From Verrucomicrobiota bacterium (lineage in GTDB: Bacteria; Verrucomicrobiota; Verrucomicrobiia; Opitutales; Seribacteraceae), in NCBI GenBank assembly GCA_030830145.1, contig JAURNO010000391.1, forward strand, positions 1 to 14,449: DNA of 14,449 nucleotides. Reading direction: 5' to 3'. The translations under genes and the position numbers were made by a program. Under the pieces are notes generated by a model. It made no database searches and was not told the DNA's origin. It saw only the letters and a program-made list of their open reading frames with translations. Positions 1 through 7,972 of this stretch are shown here, one piece after another; position 1 is the stretch's first letter, and every line of letters begins with the position of its first letter.

Positions 1-1269
1 ATCCTCGCTTTTCCAGCAATCACAATAGCCTTGGCCGAACTGATGTTCGACCGCACCTACGGCACCAACTTTTTCGATTTCCAAGAAGGCGGCAAACCCC
101 ACCTTTGGCAGCACCTGTTTTGGATATTTGGTCATCCCGAAGTCTATATATTGATTCTTCCCGCCATGGGGATCGTTTCCGAAGTCATTCCCACCTTTTC
201 ACGAAAACCCCTCTTTGGATACGGACTGATTATATTTTCCGGAGCCATCATCGGTTTTATGGGTTTTGCCGTGTGGAGTCACCATATGTTCACGACCGGA
301 ATGGGAATCGTTGCCACATCCGCTTTTTCCATTCTTACCATGCTCATTGCGATTCCTACCGGGGTCAAGATCTTCAATTGGATTGGTACGATGTGGGGCG
401 GGAGAATTCGTTTCGAAACACCCATGCTTTTCGCTCTTGGTTTCATCACCATGTTCATGATCGGTGGATTCACTGGAATCATGCATTCATCCGTGCCCAT
501 CGATGCCCAGCACCAAGATTCTTATTTCGTGGTTGCTCACTTTCATTATGTTTTGATTGGAGGGGCTTTGTTCGGTTTGTTCGCAGGCTTTTACTTTTGG
601 CTTCCGAAGATGACCGGCAGAATGATGAACGAGAAGCTCGGCAAATTTGTTTTCACTCTCATGTTCATCGGTTTCAACGTCACGTTTTTTCCCATGCATT
701 ATCTAGGTATGATCGGGCAACCTCGACGCACTCATAGTTACAACGAAGGTCATGGCTTCGAAACGTGGAACCAGATTGCTACGTTGGGAGCTTTTGTTCT
801 AGGCATAGGGATTGCCATTGGGGTGTACCAATTCGTATCCTCCTTCTTCAACAAGAAGCTCAAACCAGCGGGCAAAAACCCTTGGGATGCAAGAACCCTC
901 GAGTGGACCCTGTCTTCACCGGTCAAGGAATACAACTTCTCTCGCACGCCACTCATCAAATCCCGCGACCAAGCTTGGGAAAACAATTACGGACCGAAGG
1001 AAAAACATTCTAAAAAAGAACCCCTTGACGACCATGGCGTGCACATGCCCGACAGGTCATGGTGCCCTCTTATTACTGGTGCCGGTTTGTTTGCTCTAGT
1101 CTTGGGTATGCTCTTTCATGCAACAAAAGATCCACTTACCGGAGATGTCTTGTCACGCGACTACACGATACCAGTTATTGGGGGATTCGTTTTCATCATA
1201 GGTATCATCATGTGGGCCATGGAGGGTCCCGGGGGCTATCATTTGTTTCCCAAGGAAGAAGAGGAATAA
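1..1269 (+). CDS. ctaD: Cytochrome c oxidase subunit I, 5'-partial
   Basis: This is the catalytic heme-copper subunit that reduces O2 to water and pumps protons in the cytoplasmic membrane. The frame is open from base 1, so the N-terminal helices (including the first heme a histidine and the D-channel) lie outside the window. Visible signatures are HPEVY at 133-147 (CuB histidine and the tyrosine expected to be cross-linked to it), the His-His CuB pair at 280-285, a K-channel-type lysine in PTGVKIFNW (codon 367-369), and VAHFHY with the heme a3 and heme a histidines at 538-540 and 544-546. After the usual end of the family around the EYNF sequence (about 939), the protein continues about 110 residues. 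That tail has a charged stretch and two further hydrophobic segments (about 1063-1119 and 1165-1221), and ends in an acidic tail. Subunit III starts 34 bases downstream, as expected for a cta operon. Identity is very secure. Confidence 0.97.
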   Translation: MLAFPAITIALAELMFDRTYGTNFFDFQEGGKPHLWQHLFWIFGHPEVYILILPAMGIVSEVIPTFSRKPLFGYGLIIFSGAIIGFMGFAVWSHHMFTTGMGIVATSAFSILTMLIAIPTGVKIFNWIGTMWGGRIRFETPMLFALGFITMFMIGGFTGIMHSSVPIDAQHQDSYFVVAHFHYVLIGGALFGLFAGFYFWLPKMTGRMMNEKLGKFVFTLMFIGFNVTFFPMHYLGMIGQPRRTHSYNEGHGFETWNQIATLGAFVLGIGIAIGVYQFVSSFFNKKLKPAGKNPWDARTLEWTLSSPVKEYNFSRTPLIKSRDQAWENNYGPKEKHSKKEPLDDHGVHMPDRSWCPLITGAGLFALVLGMLFHATKDPLTGDVLSRDYTIPVIGGFVFIIGIIMWAMEGPGGYHLFPKEEEE

Positions 1270-1303
1270 TCATACACAAACTTGATCAATTTTTGAAACA
1301 CTT

Positions 1304-1951
1304 ATGAGCGAAGCAGCATCACACGCCCTCGAACACCACGAACCAGTCACGAGTACCGGCATTCCAAACAAAAAAGTTCTCATGTGGGCTTTTTTGGGTT
1401 CCGACTGCATGTTTTTCGGAACACTGATCTCAACCCATTTGATCTACCGAAAAATTTCCGCTACGGTAGGCAGTACGACAGTCGACATCAAACAGATATT
1501 CGACATCGAGCTCACCTCTTTCAGCACCTTTATTCTATTGGCTAGTTCTCTTTTCATGGCTCTCGCTGTTTCGGCCATTCATAAGGGCAATTTGACAAGT
1601 ACCCGTTGGATGCTCTTGGGAACAATCATCTTTGGCACGATCTTTCTCGCCTGCCAAGTCTACGAATTCACTCATTTCGTAACTCACGTTGGGCATGAAC
1701 TGACCCTCTCCTCTTATCAAGGAGAACCTCATGTTTTCGGTTCCACCTTTTACGTACTGACCGGTACTCATGGCACTCACGTCGCGATCGGTGTATTTTG
1801 GCTCTTGGGTTGGTTGGTTTATTCCTTCACGGGCAAAATGAGCACGGCAGATGCAATGGACATCGAATGTTGCGGTCTTTATTGGCACTTTGTCGACATC
1901 GTTTGGATTATAATTTTTCCCGTTGTCTATCTTATGGAATATGCATTTTAG
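1304..1951 (+). CDS. ctaE: Cytochrome c oxidase subunit III
   Basis: Subunit III is a membrane protein that stabilises subunit I and its proton-uptake path. The 215-residue length and about five hydrophobic segments fit the short bacterial form. Diagnostic features are the N-terminal WAFLGSDCMFFGTLIS segment, the central FYVLTGTHGTHVAIG, and the C-terminal GLYWHFVDIVWIIIFP, which is the family's signature helix. The N-terminus is soluble and histidine-containing (HALEHHE). It sits 34 bases after subunit I and 39 bases before the subunit-IV-like gene, so one transcript is likely. No good Shine-Dalgarno sequence precedes the ATG at 1304. This start is still preferred because it gives the normal N-terminal length. 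Confidence 0.96.
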   Translation: MSEAASHALEHHEPVTSTGIPNKKVLMWAFLGSDCMFFGTLISTHLIYRKISATVGSTTVDIKQIFDIELTSFSTFILLASSLFMALAVSAIHKGNLTSTRWMLLGTIIFGTIFLACQVYEFTHFVTHVGHELTLSSYQGEPHVFGSTFYVLTGTHGTHVAIGVFWLLGWLVYSFTGKMSTADAMDIECCGLYWHFVDIVWIIIFPVVYLMEYAF

Positions 1952-1990
1952 GCACCCCAACCTTTACAACACCCAATCAATTCTCAAACT

Positions 1991-2719
1991 ATGAGCGGAC
2001 ACGCAGAAGACCCAGTATTGGAAGAAAGCAAACGCTTCTTCACCTTCTTCAATCTTTCCATGATTCTCGTTGCCATCACCGGTATCGAGATCGTGATTAT
2101 CTATGTAGAAACCTTTGATGGCTCATCCATCATAGGCGTCTTGTTCGCCACCTCTATTTTGAAATTCGTCGGGGTGATTTGGTGGTTCATGCATTTAAAA
2201 TGGGACAAAATTCTGAACACCGTGCTTTTCATCATGGGATTGGTTATCGCTCTTGTTACCTTTTTCGCCGTCATTTACATGGCCGACACCCATCCGGAAA
2301 TAGCTGAAGAAGACTTCACGGTTAATCCACTCGAAGACAAATGGGAAGAGGGAAAGAACTACGCCAAAGGCGATTACGTACTAGAGGGTGATTCTTATTT
2401 CAGGGCCAATTTCGATCACTTTTCACCTTCTTCTTTCACGGACCAAGTTGATGCGGGTGAAGGCTTGTCTTCGGCTTGGACTGAAGTAAAGGGAGTCCCC
2501 CACTTGATCAAATGGAAAGTCTCTCATGGTGATCTGATCGAGATCAATTCGAATGACCCCAGCAATCATTTCTTTCACCAGTACGAACCCGTTGAAAAGG
2601 AGAATATCGAGGGAACTAAGATTTCTCTTCTCAAACAAGCCGCATCCAAAAAAGACTTTCGGATCAGAGTCAGGTCCGAAGCCTACCTTACGGTTTGGCC
2701 CGAAGACCCAAATCAATAA
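1991..2719 (+). CDS. Cytochrome c oxidase subunit IV-like protein with soluble C-terminal domain
   Basis: Residues 1-100 look like the small prokaryotic subunit IV (COX4_pro/CtaF type). They have three hydrophobic segments (about 17-40, 46-67 and 75-97) and the family-like sequence KFVGVIWWFMHLKWDK at about 58-73. Typical members are only about 90-120 residues, whereas this protein has 242. The extra 140 residues are polar and should lie in one aqueous compartment. Residues 117-166 show a W-x(6)-Y-x-x-G-D-Y-V pattern, then G-D-S-Y-x-R-A, and close with AWTEV. That spacing resembles small carbohydrate-binding modules of the CBM5/12 (chitin-binding type 3) fold. Residues 170-240 match nothing I recognise. 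The gene lies between subunit III and ctaG, so an oxidase role is likely. The resemblance of the tail is from eye only. No clear Shine-Dalgarno precedes the ATG. Confidence 0.8.
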   Translation: MSGHAEDPVLEESKRFFTFFNLSMILVAITGIEIVIIYVETFDGSSIIGVLFATSILKFVGVIWWFMHLKWDKILNTVLFIMGLVIALVTFFAVIYMADTHPEIAEEDFTVNPLEDKWEEGKNYAKGDYVLEGDSYFRANFDHFSPSSFTDQVDAGEGLSSAWTEVKGVPHLIKWKVSHGDLIEINSNDPSNHFFHQYEPVEKENIEGTKISLLKQAASKKDFRIRVRSEAYLTVWPEDPNQ

Positions 2720-2737
2720 AAGCTTCTTGTCTTCGGT

Positions 2738-2745
2738 AAGGGAAG
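2738..2745 (+). promoter_or_regulatory. Ribosome-binding site of ctaG
   Basis: The purine-rich AAGGGAAG sits about 8-10 bases before the ATG at 2753. It is the only convincing Shine-Dalgarno in the cta block. The ctaE and subunit-IV-like starts have none. Confidence 0.6.
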
Positions 2746-2752
2746 TTTCCGA

Positions 2753-3559
2753 ATGACAGATTCCCCCATCAATTTCTCGCATTGGCACACCGAGCCAGCC
2801 TTAATCGGAGGTGTTCTTTTTTTTGGCTGGATCTACGCCGTTCTAGTTGGTCCTTTTCGCAACAACCTTTGTCCTGGCTTAGCCTACTCCGCTAGGCACA
2901 CGCTATGGTTCTCTCTCGGTTTGGTGACCTTCTATCTAGCCGTCGGCTCACCGCTTGACCCCTTGGGCGAAAACTTTCTCTTCTTTGCCCATATGATTCA
3001 ACACAACGTACTCATGTACGTCAGTCCTCTGTTTTTTCTTCTCGGAATCCCTCAACCGCTCTTGGATAGATTTCTGGAAACGAATCCAGTTACCGAAAAA
3101 ATACTTGGGTTTTTCGTCCACCCCATCATCGCTGGTCTTCTGTTTACTTTGGTTTTTTCCTTTTGGCACTTTGGGGTCTTTTACGAAGCTGCTCTCAGGG
3201 ACAAGACGTTGCACATGGCCGAGCACTTGTCCATGTTCATTAGCTCAATTGCAATGTGGTGGCCCATATGCTCCCCATCCAAAAGATTAGCTCCCCTTCG
3301 ATATGGGCCTCAAATGCTTTACATTCTTGCACTGATGCTTGGTCAGACGCCCATCTTTGCCGTACTTACTTTCTCGGAAGACGTTTTATACGAGACTTAT
3401 TTCTATGCCGAGAGAATCATGAACATCTCCCCGCTGGAAGACCAAAGAACGGGCGGGGTTCTGATGAAACTGGCAAACATGGCAGTATCGGTCGGGGTTC
3501 TTTCATCAATCTTTTACCGCTGGTCAAAAAAACAAGAGGCGGAAAACCAACCGGCTTAG
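2753..3559 (+). CDS. ctaG: caa3-type cytochrome c oxidase assembly protein CtaG
   Basis: This is a polytopic membrane protein of the caa3_CtaG family, which is needed for assembly of the copper-containing oxidase in Bacillus-type systems. About seven hydrophobic segments fit the family, as does the 268-residue length. Recognisable conserved elements are the early GWIYAV helix, [11 protein letters not shown] (about 63-73), the His-containing [21 protein letters not shown] (78-98), [17 protein letters not shown] (154-158), and the late [14 protein letters not shown] (226-239). The paired histidines and methionines in the helices could bind copper. An AAGGGAAG ribosome-binding site at 2738-2745 supports the ATG at 2753. 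The gene is last in the cta operon. Its TAG stop overlaps the stop of the opposing pckG gene. Confidence 0.92.
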   Translation: MTDSPINFSHWHTEPALIGGVLFFGWIYAVLVGPFRNNLCPGLAYSARHTLWFSLGLVTFYLAVGSPLDPLGENFLFFAHMIQHNVLMYVSPLFFLLGIPQPLLDRFLETNPVTEKILGFFVHPIIAGLLFTLVFSFWHFGVFYEAALRDKTLHMAEHLSMFISSIAMWWPICSPSKRLAPLRYGPQMLYILALMLGQTPIFAVLTFSEDVLYETYFYAERIMNISPLEDQRTGGVLMKLANMAVSVGVLSSIFYRWSKKQEAENQPA

Positions 3560-5370
3560 AGACGCGAAACCAAAAGCTCGCGTTCAAAGAGCATTTCCTT
3601 GGGTAAGAATTCGGACAACTGAAGAAACAATTCCTCATGCCTTAATGTTTGCATCCTCAGTTTTTCAGAATCAATCGACATTAATTCTTCCCATTGTTCA
3701 TCTGAGAAATCGAGACCCGACCAGTCGAGATCCCCTTTTTTGGGAACCCATCCCAATGGGTTTTCATGGGCCCGTCCCCTTCCATTCGAACGTTCGACGA
3801 TCCACCGCAAAACTCTCATGTTTTCGCTGAAGCCAGGCCAAAGAAATTTCCCGCTCTCATCCTTGCGAAACCAATTAACATGAAAGATACGGGGCTTTTC
3901 CTCCAACTGCTTGCCCATCCTGATCCAATGCCTGAAATAGTCTCCCATGTTGTATCCGCAGAAAGGAAGCATCGCCATCGGATCTCGTCTCAAATTCCCC
4001 AGAGCTCCCTCTGCTGCGGCTGTGGTTTCGGAAGTCAAGGTCGCTCCCAAATATACCCCGTGGTTCCAATTGAAAGATTGGTACACCAAAGGGATGTCCG
4101 ACATTCTTCGTCCTCCGAATATAAAGGCGGAAACGGGCACGCCTTCCGGATTTTCCCAATCGGGATCGATGGTTGGACATTGCGACGCAGGAGCAGTGAA
4201 ACGGGCATTGGGATGAGCCGCCGGGGATTCGGATTCGGAAGACCATTCTTCTCCCCGCCAATCGGTGAGCCCCTCGGGAGGTTGGGAAGTAAGCCCCTCC
4301 CACCAAACATCCCCGTCCGAAGTCAATGCCACATTGGTGAAAAGGGTATTTGCACGCATTGATTCCATGGCATTGGGATTGGTTTCCCATGAAGTACCAG
4401 GAGCAACTCCGAAAAAGCCCGCTTCCGGGTTGATCGCCCGAAGGCCTCCGTTGGCATCGGGCTTAAGCCACGCGATATCGTCCCCAACAGTGGAAACCTT
4501 CCAACCTTTCATGGATTCGGGCGGTATGAGCATGGCCATGTTCGTTTTTCCGCAAGCACTAGGAAAAGCCCCCGCTACGTATGTTTTCTCTCCATCCGGG
4601 CTTTCCACCCCAAGGATCAGCATATGCTCGGCCATCCATTTGTTATCCCGAGCCATACAGGATGCAATACGCAAGGCTAGACACTTCTTTCCAAGCAAGG
4701 CGTTCCCTCCATATCCACTTCCGTAGGAGACGATGGTTCGCTGTTCGGGGAAATGAACAATATGGGTATTCTCGGGGTCGCAGGGCCAAGGAACGTCTTC
4801 CACCCCATCTTTGAGCGGAAAACCGACCGAATGAAGGCACGGAACGAAAAAATCTTTCTCCCCGAGTTGATCAAGCACGGCTTGCCCCATCCTCGTCATG
4901 ATTTGTAGATTCAATACGACATATGGGGAATCGGTAACTTGAACACCGAACTGGGAAAGGGAAGAACCCAACGGCCCCATGCAGAATGGGATCACGTACA
5001 TTACCCGACCTTCCATACAACCCTTGAACAAACGCTTGAGCTTAGCCCTCATTTTTCTGGGTTCCTGCCAGTTATTGGTCGCACCCGCGTCATCCTTTCC
5101 GTAACTGCAGATGAAGGTCCTACTCTCAACCCGGGCCACGTCCTGAGGATCTGATCGTACAAGAAAACTATTGGGACGCTTTTTCTTATCCAAGCGAATC
5201 ATCGACCCTTGCGTGACCATGAGATCGGTGAGCTCTTTCCATTCCTGCTTTGATCCGTCGCACCAACGAACGGATTGGGGTTGGCACATCTCAACCATCT
5301 TGTCCAACCACTTCAAAAGGGCTACGTTGTTCGTTTTTTCCCGATCATATTCCACTTTCTTTTCTTGCAT
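3556..5370 (-). CDS. pckG: Phosphoenolpyruvate carboxykinase (GTP)
   Basis: This cytosolic enzyme converts oxaloacetate and GTP to phosphoenolpyruvate, GDP and CO2, the entry step of gluconeogenesis. The 604-residue length is normal for the GTP family. The P-loop FPSACGKTN carries the hyper-reactive cysteine (Cys273) of the GTP class. Metal ligands align with the animal enzyme as Lys229 (LLGKKC), His249 (AEHML) and Asp298 (VGDDIAW). Substrate-site residues are present as Arg80 (DVAR) and Tyr220 (GYGGN). The lid region [19 protein letters not shown] is at 461-479. All key residues are intact, so the enzyme should be active. The ATG at 5370 has no obvious Shine-Dalgarno. The gene stands alone, divergent from carA and convergent with ctaG, with which it shares four bases (3556-3559). 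Confidence 0.97.
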   Translation of the reverse strand: MQEKKVEYDREKTNNVALLKWLDKMVEMCQPQSVRWCDGSKQEWKELTDLMVTQGSMIRLDKKKRPNSFLVRSDPQDVARVESRTFICSYGKDDAGATNNWQEPRKMRAKLKRLFKGCMEGRVMYVIPFCMGPLGSSLSQFGVQVTDSPYVVLNLQIMTRMGQAVLDQLGEKDFFVPCLHSVGFPLKDGVEDVPWPCDPENTHIVHFPEQRTIVSYGSGYGGNALLGKKCLALRIASCMARDNKWMAEHMLILGVESPDGEKTYVAGAFPSACGKTNMAMLIPPESMKGWKVSTVGDDIAWLKPDANGGLRAINPEAGFFGVAPGTSWETNPNAMESMRANTLFTNVALTSDGDVWWEGLTSQPPEGLTDWRGEEWSSESESPAAHPNARFTAPASQCPTIDPDWENPEGVPVSAFIFGGRRMSDIPLVYQSFNWNHGVYLGATLTSETTAAAEGALGNLRRDPMAMLPFCGYNMGDYFRHWIRMGKQLEEKPRIFHVNWFRKDESGKFLWPGFSENMRVLRWIVERSNGRGRAHENPLGWVPKKGDLDWSGLDFSDEQWEELMSIDSEKLRMQTLRHEELFLQLSEFLPKEMLFERELLVSRL

Positions 5371-5503
5371 AGGTTAAAGTCGGTATTCATCGGTTGACCT
5401 CGAGTCAAACATTCCGTGGTCAAAAGATCCGTTATTTTTAAAATTTACCTTCGATTGTGAAGAAATCTGGTTTGCCAATTGGGAAGGGAACCCCTACCTC
5501 ATT
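5371..5503. promoter_or_regulatory. Divergent pckG-carA intergenic region with inverted repeats
   Basis: This 133-base spacer must carry the promoters of both flanking genes. For carA, TGGTCA (5417-5422) and TAAAAT (5439-5444) are 16 bases apart and make a plausible sigma-70-type promoter with a leader of about 50 bases. TTGAC and GTCAA arms five bases apart (5394-5408) and a further GGTCAA at 5418-5423 form inverted half-sites that could be an operator. No convincing -35/-10 pair for pckG was seen. All of this rests on visual motif matching. Confidence 0.35.
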
Positions 5504-6691
5504 ATGCATCTTATGATTAATCAAGGTAAGCAACGCACCGCCGTATTGGCATTGGAAGATGGAAGTGTCTTTCGAGGTTTTCCTTTCGGAGCCTCGACAA
5601 CGATCGAGGGGGAAGGAGTTTTCAATACCGCAATGACCGGATATCAAGAAACGCTCACCGATCCTTCTTATTATGGGCAAATCGTGACCATGACGACTCC
5701 TCAAATAGGAAATTACGGCGTCAACGAAGAGGACGAGGAATCAAAAGGTCCCAAGGTCGCCGGTTTCGTCGTTCGAGAGTTAAGTCCAGTCGTGAGCAAT
5801 TGGAGGGCAACCGGATCGCTTGACGAATACTTGAAGAAAAATGGGATTCCGGGAATAGAGGGTGTGGATACTCGCGCCATCACCAAAAGAATTCGCGTAC
5901 ACGGCGCCCTTAATGCATGCCTGAGTACGGAAGGCATTTCCGACGAAGAAGCTTTGCAACGAGCCCGGAATTGGGAAGGCATCGTCGGGCAGGACTACGT
6001 CAAGGAGGTGACCTGCAAGGAGTCCTTCACTTGGGACCCAACCGGTGAGGAGAGTCAAATTTTTACCGTTCAAGGGACGGACCTCAAGACACATGAGCCC
6101 GCTTTTTCCGAAACCCATCGTCTCGTGGCCTTTGACTATGGAGCCAAGAAAGCCATCTATCAAAACCTGCGCAGACATGGTTTCGAAGTAATCGTCCTTC
6201 CCGCAGGCGCTTCGGCAGAAGAAGCCAAGTCCCACCAACCTGATGCTATTTTCCTTTCAAACGGACCCGGTGATCCGTCGGCCTTGGATTATGCGCATGA
6301 AACCGTCCGTCAACTCATGGCGGATTACCCTGTCTTTGGAATCTGCCTTGGACACCAGATCTTAACCCATGCCATAGGGGCATCGACCTACAAGTTGAAA
6401 TTCGGGCACAGGGGAGCGAATCAACCAGTCAAAAACGTTGAGTCGCAACGCGTTTCCATAACTTCGCAAAACCATGGCTTTGCATCGGAAAAGGACGCGC
6501 TTGAAAAAATGGGGGCCATCGTTACCGAATACAACCTGAACGACCAAACGGTTTCCGGACTTCGGATGAAAGACTTACCGGTCTTTTCCGTTCAATACCA
6601 CCCGGAGGCCTCACCCGGACCCAACGACGCCAATCACCTTTTCAAGGCGTTTCATGACATGGTGACGGAATCCAAAAAACAAAGCGGTTGA
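5504..6691 (+). CDS. carA: Carbamoyl-phosphate synthase small subunit (glutamine amidotransferase)
   Basis: The small chain hydrolyses glutamine and passes ammonia to CarB for carbamoyl phosphate, the precursor of arginine and pyrimidines. The 395-residue length is typical. The N-terminal CPSase_sm_chain domain (about 12-140) shows ALEDGSVFRGFPFGA, GEGVFNTAMTGYQETLTDPSYYGQI and the VDTRAITKRIR segment. The class I amidotransferase domain (about 207-385) has LSNGPGDPS, the nucleophile elbow GICLGHQ (Cys281), and QYHPEASPGP with His366 and Glu368. The catalytic triad is complete. Two in-frame ATGs compete, at 5504 and 5513. A purine-rich GGGAAGGGAA at 5481-5490 lies 13 bases before the first, so 5504 is used here but is not certain. 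carB is not in the window, and the next gene is an unrelated amidohydrolase. Confidence 0.97.
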   Translation: MHLMINQGKQRTAVLALEDGSVFRGFPFGASTTIEGEGVFNTAMTGYQETLTDPSYYGQIVTMTTPQIGNYGVNEEDEESKGPKVAGFVVRELSPVVSNWRATGSLDEYLKKNGIPGIEGVDTRAITKRIRVHGALNACLSTEGISDEEALQRARNWEGIVGQDYVKEVTCKESFTWDPTGEESQIFTVQGTDLKTHEPAFSETHRLVAFDYGAKKAIYQNLRRHGFEVIVLPAGASAEEAKSHQPDAIFLSNGPGDPSALDYAHETVRQLMADYPVFGICLGHQILTHAIGASTYKLKFGHRGANQPVKNVESQRVSITSQNHGFASEKDALEKMGAIVTEYNLNDQTVSGLRMKDLPVFSVQYHPEASPGPNDANHLFKAFHDMVTESKKQSG

Positions 6692-6758
6692 TTGACCTCC
6701 CGGCAAAACCTGAAACCTCCAAGATCTAATAGGTGAACAAAGACGGGCCGACTCCATC

Positions 6759-7703
6759 ATGAAGTGCGGTCTTGTTTTTGACTTGTTTCTTGAGAAGCAT
6801 GAGACTGGATCGGGACATCCTGAACAACCCGTACGAGCATCCCACGTTTACCGCGAAATCGTAAAAGCGGGCTTGCTTCCCCGGACCCTCAAGGTCACGC
6901 CAAAGCCCTGCAGGGAAGAAACTTTGGCGTTGGTTCATGATACCGCTTACCTGGTACAGGCCAAAAAAGACATCATCGGAGGGTCTTCCACTCTGAGCAC
7001 TGGTGATACACAAGTCTGCAAAGAATCCTGGGAGGTCGCCCGAAGGGCCACGGGCGGCGCTCTTCAAGCAGTGGACAAAGTCATGGATGGTGACTTCAAT
7101 CGAGCCTTTTGCCTGACCCGCCCTCCCGGTCATCATGCAACACCCAACAAAGGCATGGGCTTTTGTATTTTCAATCACATTGCAATTGCAGCAAGATACG
7201 CCCAAAAAAAATACGGGGTTGGAAAAGTTCTCATCGTTGATTGGGATGTCCATCACGGCAATGGAACGCAAGATGTCTTTTACGAGGATGATTCCGTCTT
7301 TTTTCTCAGCACTCACCAGGCTCCTTGGTACCCCGGTACAGGAAAGAAAGAGGAAACCGGAAAAGGCAAAGGCTTGGGGCATACCCTCAATTGCCCTCTG
7401 CCTGCCGGTTCAGGGAGAAGTGAAATCGTAGAAGGAGCCTTCGGCGGGGAACTCCTGAAAAAGATCGTTGGATTCAGACCCGAATTGATCTTGGTTTCCG
7501 CCGGTTTCGACTCCCGCAAGGGTGATCCTCTCGGACAGTTCAGATTGGAAGACCGTGATTTTTCCGATTTGACGAAACTCATCGTGGACTTGGCCAAAGA
7601 GCATTGCGAAGGGAAAGTCGTATCGATACTTGAAGGGGGCTACGACTTGGATGGCTTGGCCAAAGCCGCAACCGCTCATTTTAAAGCTTTGTTGGCTCCC
7701 TGA
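6759..7703 (+). CDS. Histone deacetylase family zinc amidohydrolase
   Basis: This belongs to the arginase/deacetylase fold shared by class II histone deacetylases, acetylpolyamine amidohydrolases and AcuC-like enzymes. Bacterial members remove acetyl groups from polyamines, small amides or proteins. The 314-residue length fits a single domain. Active-site features are intact: RPPGHHA with the His pair at 125-126, DWDVHHGNGTQ supplying zinc ligands Asp163 and His165, SAGFDSRKGDPLGQ with the third ligand Asp251, and the catalytic tyrosine in LEGGYD (Tyr295). The DWDVHHGNGTQ form is class II-like. The start at 6759 has no close ribosome-binding site; an AGGTGA at 6731 is too far away. It lies 67 bases after carA, perhaps co-transcribed. 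The natural substrate cannot be told from sequence. Confidence 0.93.
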   Translation: MKCGLVFDLFLEKHETGSGHPEQPVRASHVYREIVKAGLLPRTLKVTPKPCREETLALVHDTAYLVQAKKDIIGGSSTLSTGDTQVCKESWEVARRATGGALQAVDKVMDGDFNRAFCLTRPPGHHATPNKGMGFCIFNHIAIAARYAQKKYGVGKVLIVDWDVHHGNGTQDVFYEDDSVFFLSTHQAPWYPGTGKKEETGKGKGLGHTLNCPLPAGSGRSEIVEGAFGGELLKKIVGFRPELILVSAGFDSRKGDPLGQFRLEDRDFSDLTKLIVDLAKEHCEGKVVSILEGGYDLDGLAKAATAHFKALLAP

Positions 7704-7746
7704 GGCTCCAATTTTTTACGATTATAAAAAAAATACTCCCGAATAT

Positions 7747-7775
7747 TGGACAGATCACAAAACTTGGATTAGAGT
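7747..7775 (+). promoter_or_regulatory. Candidate sigma-70-type promoter
   Basis: TGGACA matches TTGACA at five of six positions and TAGAGT matches TATAAT at four of six, with the ideal 17-base spacer. An A/T tract just upstream (around -57 to -47 of the expected start) could act as an UP element. The match is by eye only. Confidence 0.4.
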
Positions 7776-7884
7776 AGCATTATCTAAAAGAACATTCGCA
7801 ATTGGAAATCTGCACCTTCGTCAAAAGCTACCTATTACTACCCGTAAAGGAAGGGAAGCAGGTTGAAAGACCGAAACTCTTTTC

Positions 7885-7912
7885 AAGCATCGTGTAAGCG
7901 GTGCTTTTTTTT
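7885..7912 (+). terminator. Rho-independent terminator upstream of fucU
   Basis: Arms 7885-7892 and 7899-7906 pair over eight positions with one G-U pair, around a six-base loop, followed by an unbroken run of eight T (7905-7912). This is the clearest intrinsic terminator in the window. It ends transcription coming from the deacetylase side, or from a small RNA in the gap, just before fucU. Confidence 0.85.
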
Positions 7913-7966
7913 GTGTTTTTAGAGTTCGAAGAATCGCATTACTTGACTATGCCAGCCTCGTTCATT

Positions 7967-7972
7967 AGGTGA
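7967..7972 (+). promoter_or_regulatory. Ribosome-binding site of fucU
   Basis: AGGTGA lies seven bases before the ATG at 7980, an ideal Shine-Dalgarno spacing, and it fixes the fucU start. Confidence 0.75.

Noticed and set aside
3766-4362. Plus-strand open frame of 198 codons opposite pckG
   Set aside because: It is antisense to intact PEP carboxykinase sequence, is rich in Pro/Ser/Arg, and has no recognisable domain.
7712-7731. A/T-only hairpin as terminator of the deacetylase gene
   Set aside because: The seven-base arms contain no G-C pairs and would be too weak to stop transcription. The tract is better explained as A/T-rich promoter-flanking DNA.
7630-7866. Small protein of 78 codons running from the deacetylase 3' end into the gap
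   Set aside because: Its first third is out of frame with the real deacetylase end, and the rest has no family features or ribosome-binding site.
7830-7912. Signal recognition particle RNA
   Set aside because: The string GGAAGGGAAGCAGG recalls the conserved tip of 4.5S RNA, but the matching 5' side of the helix (AGG and the CC pairs before the GGAA loop) is missing.
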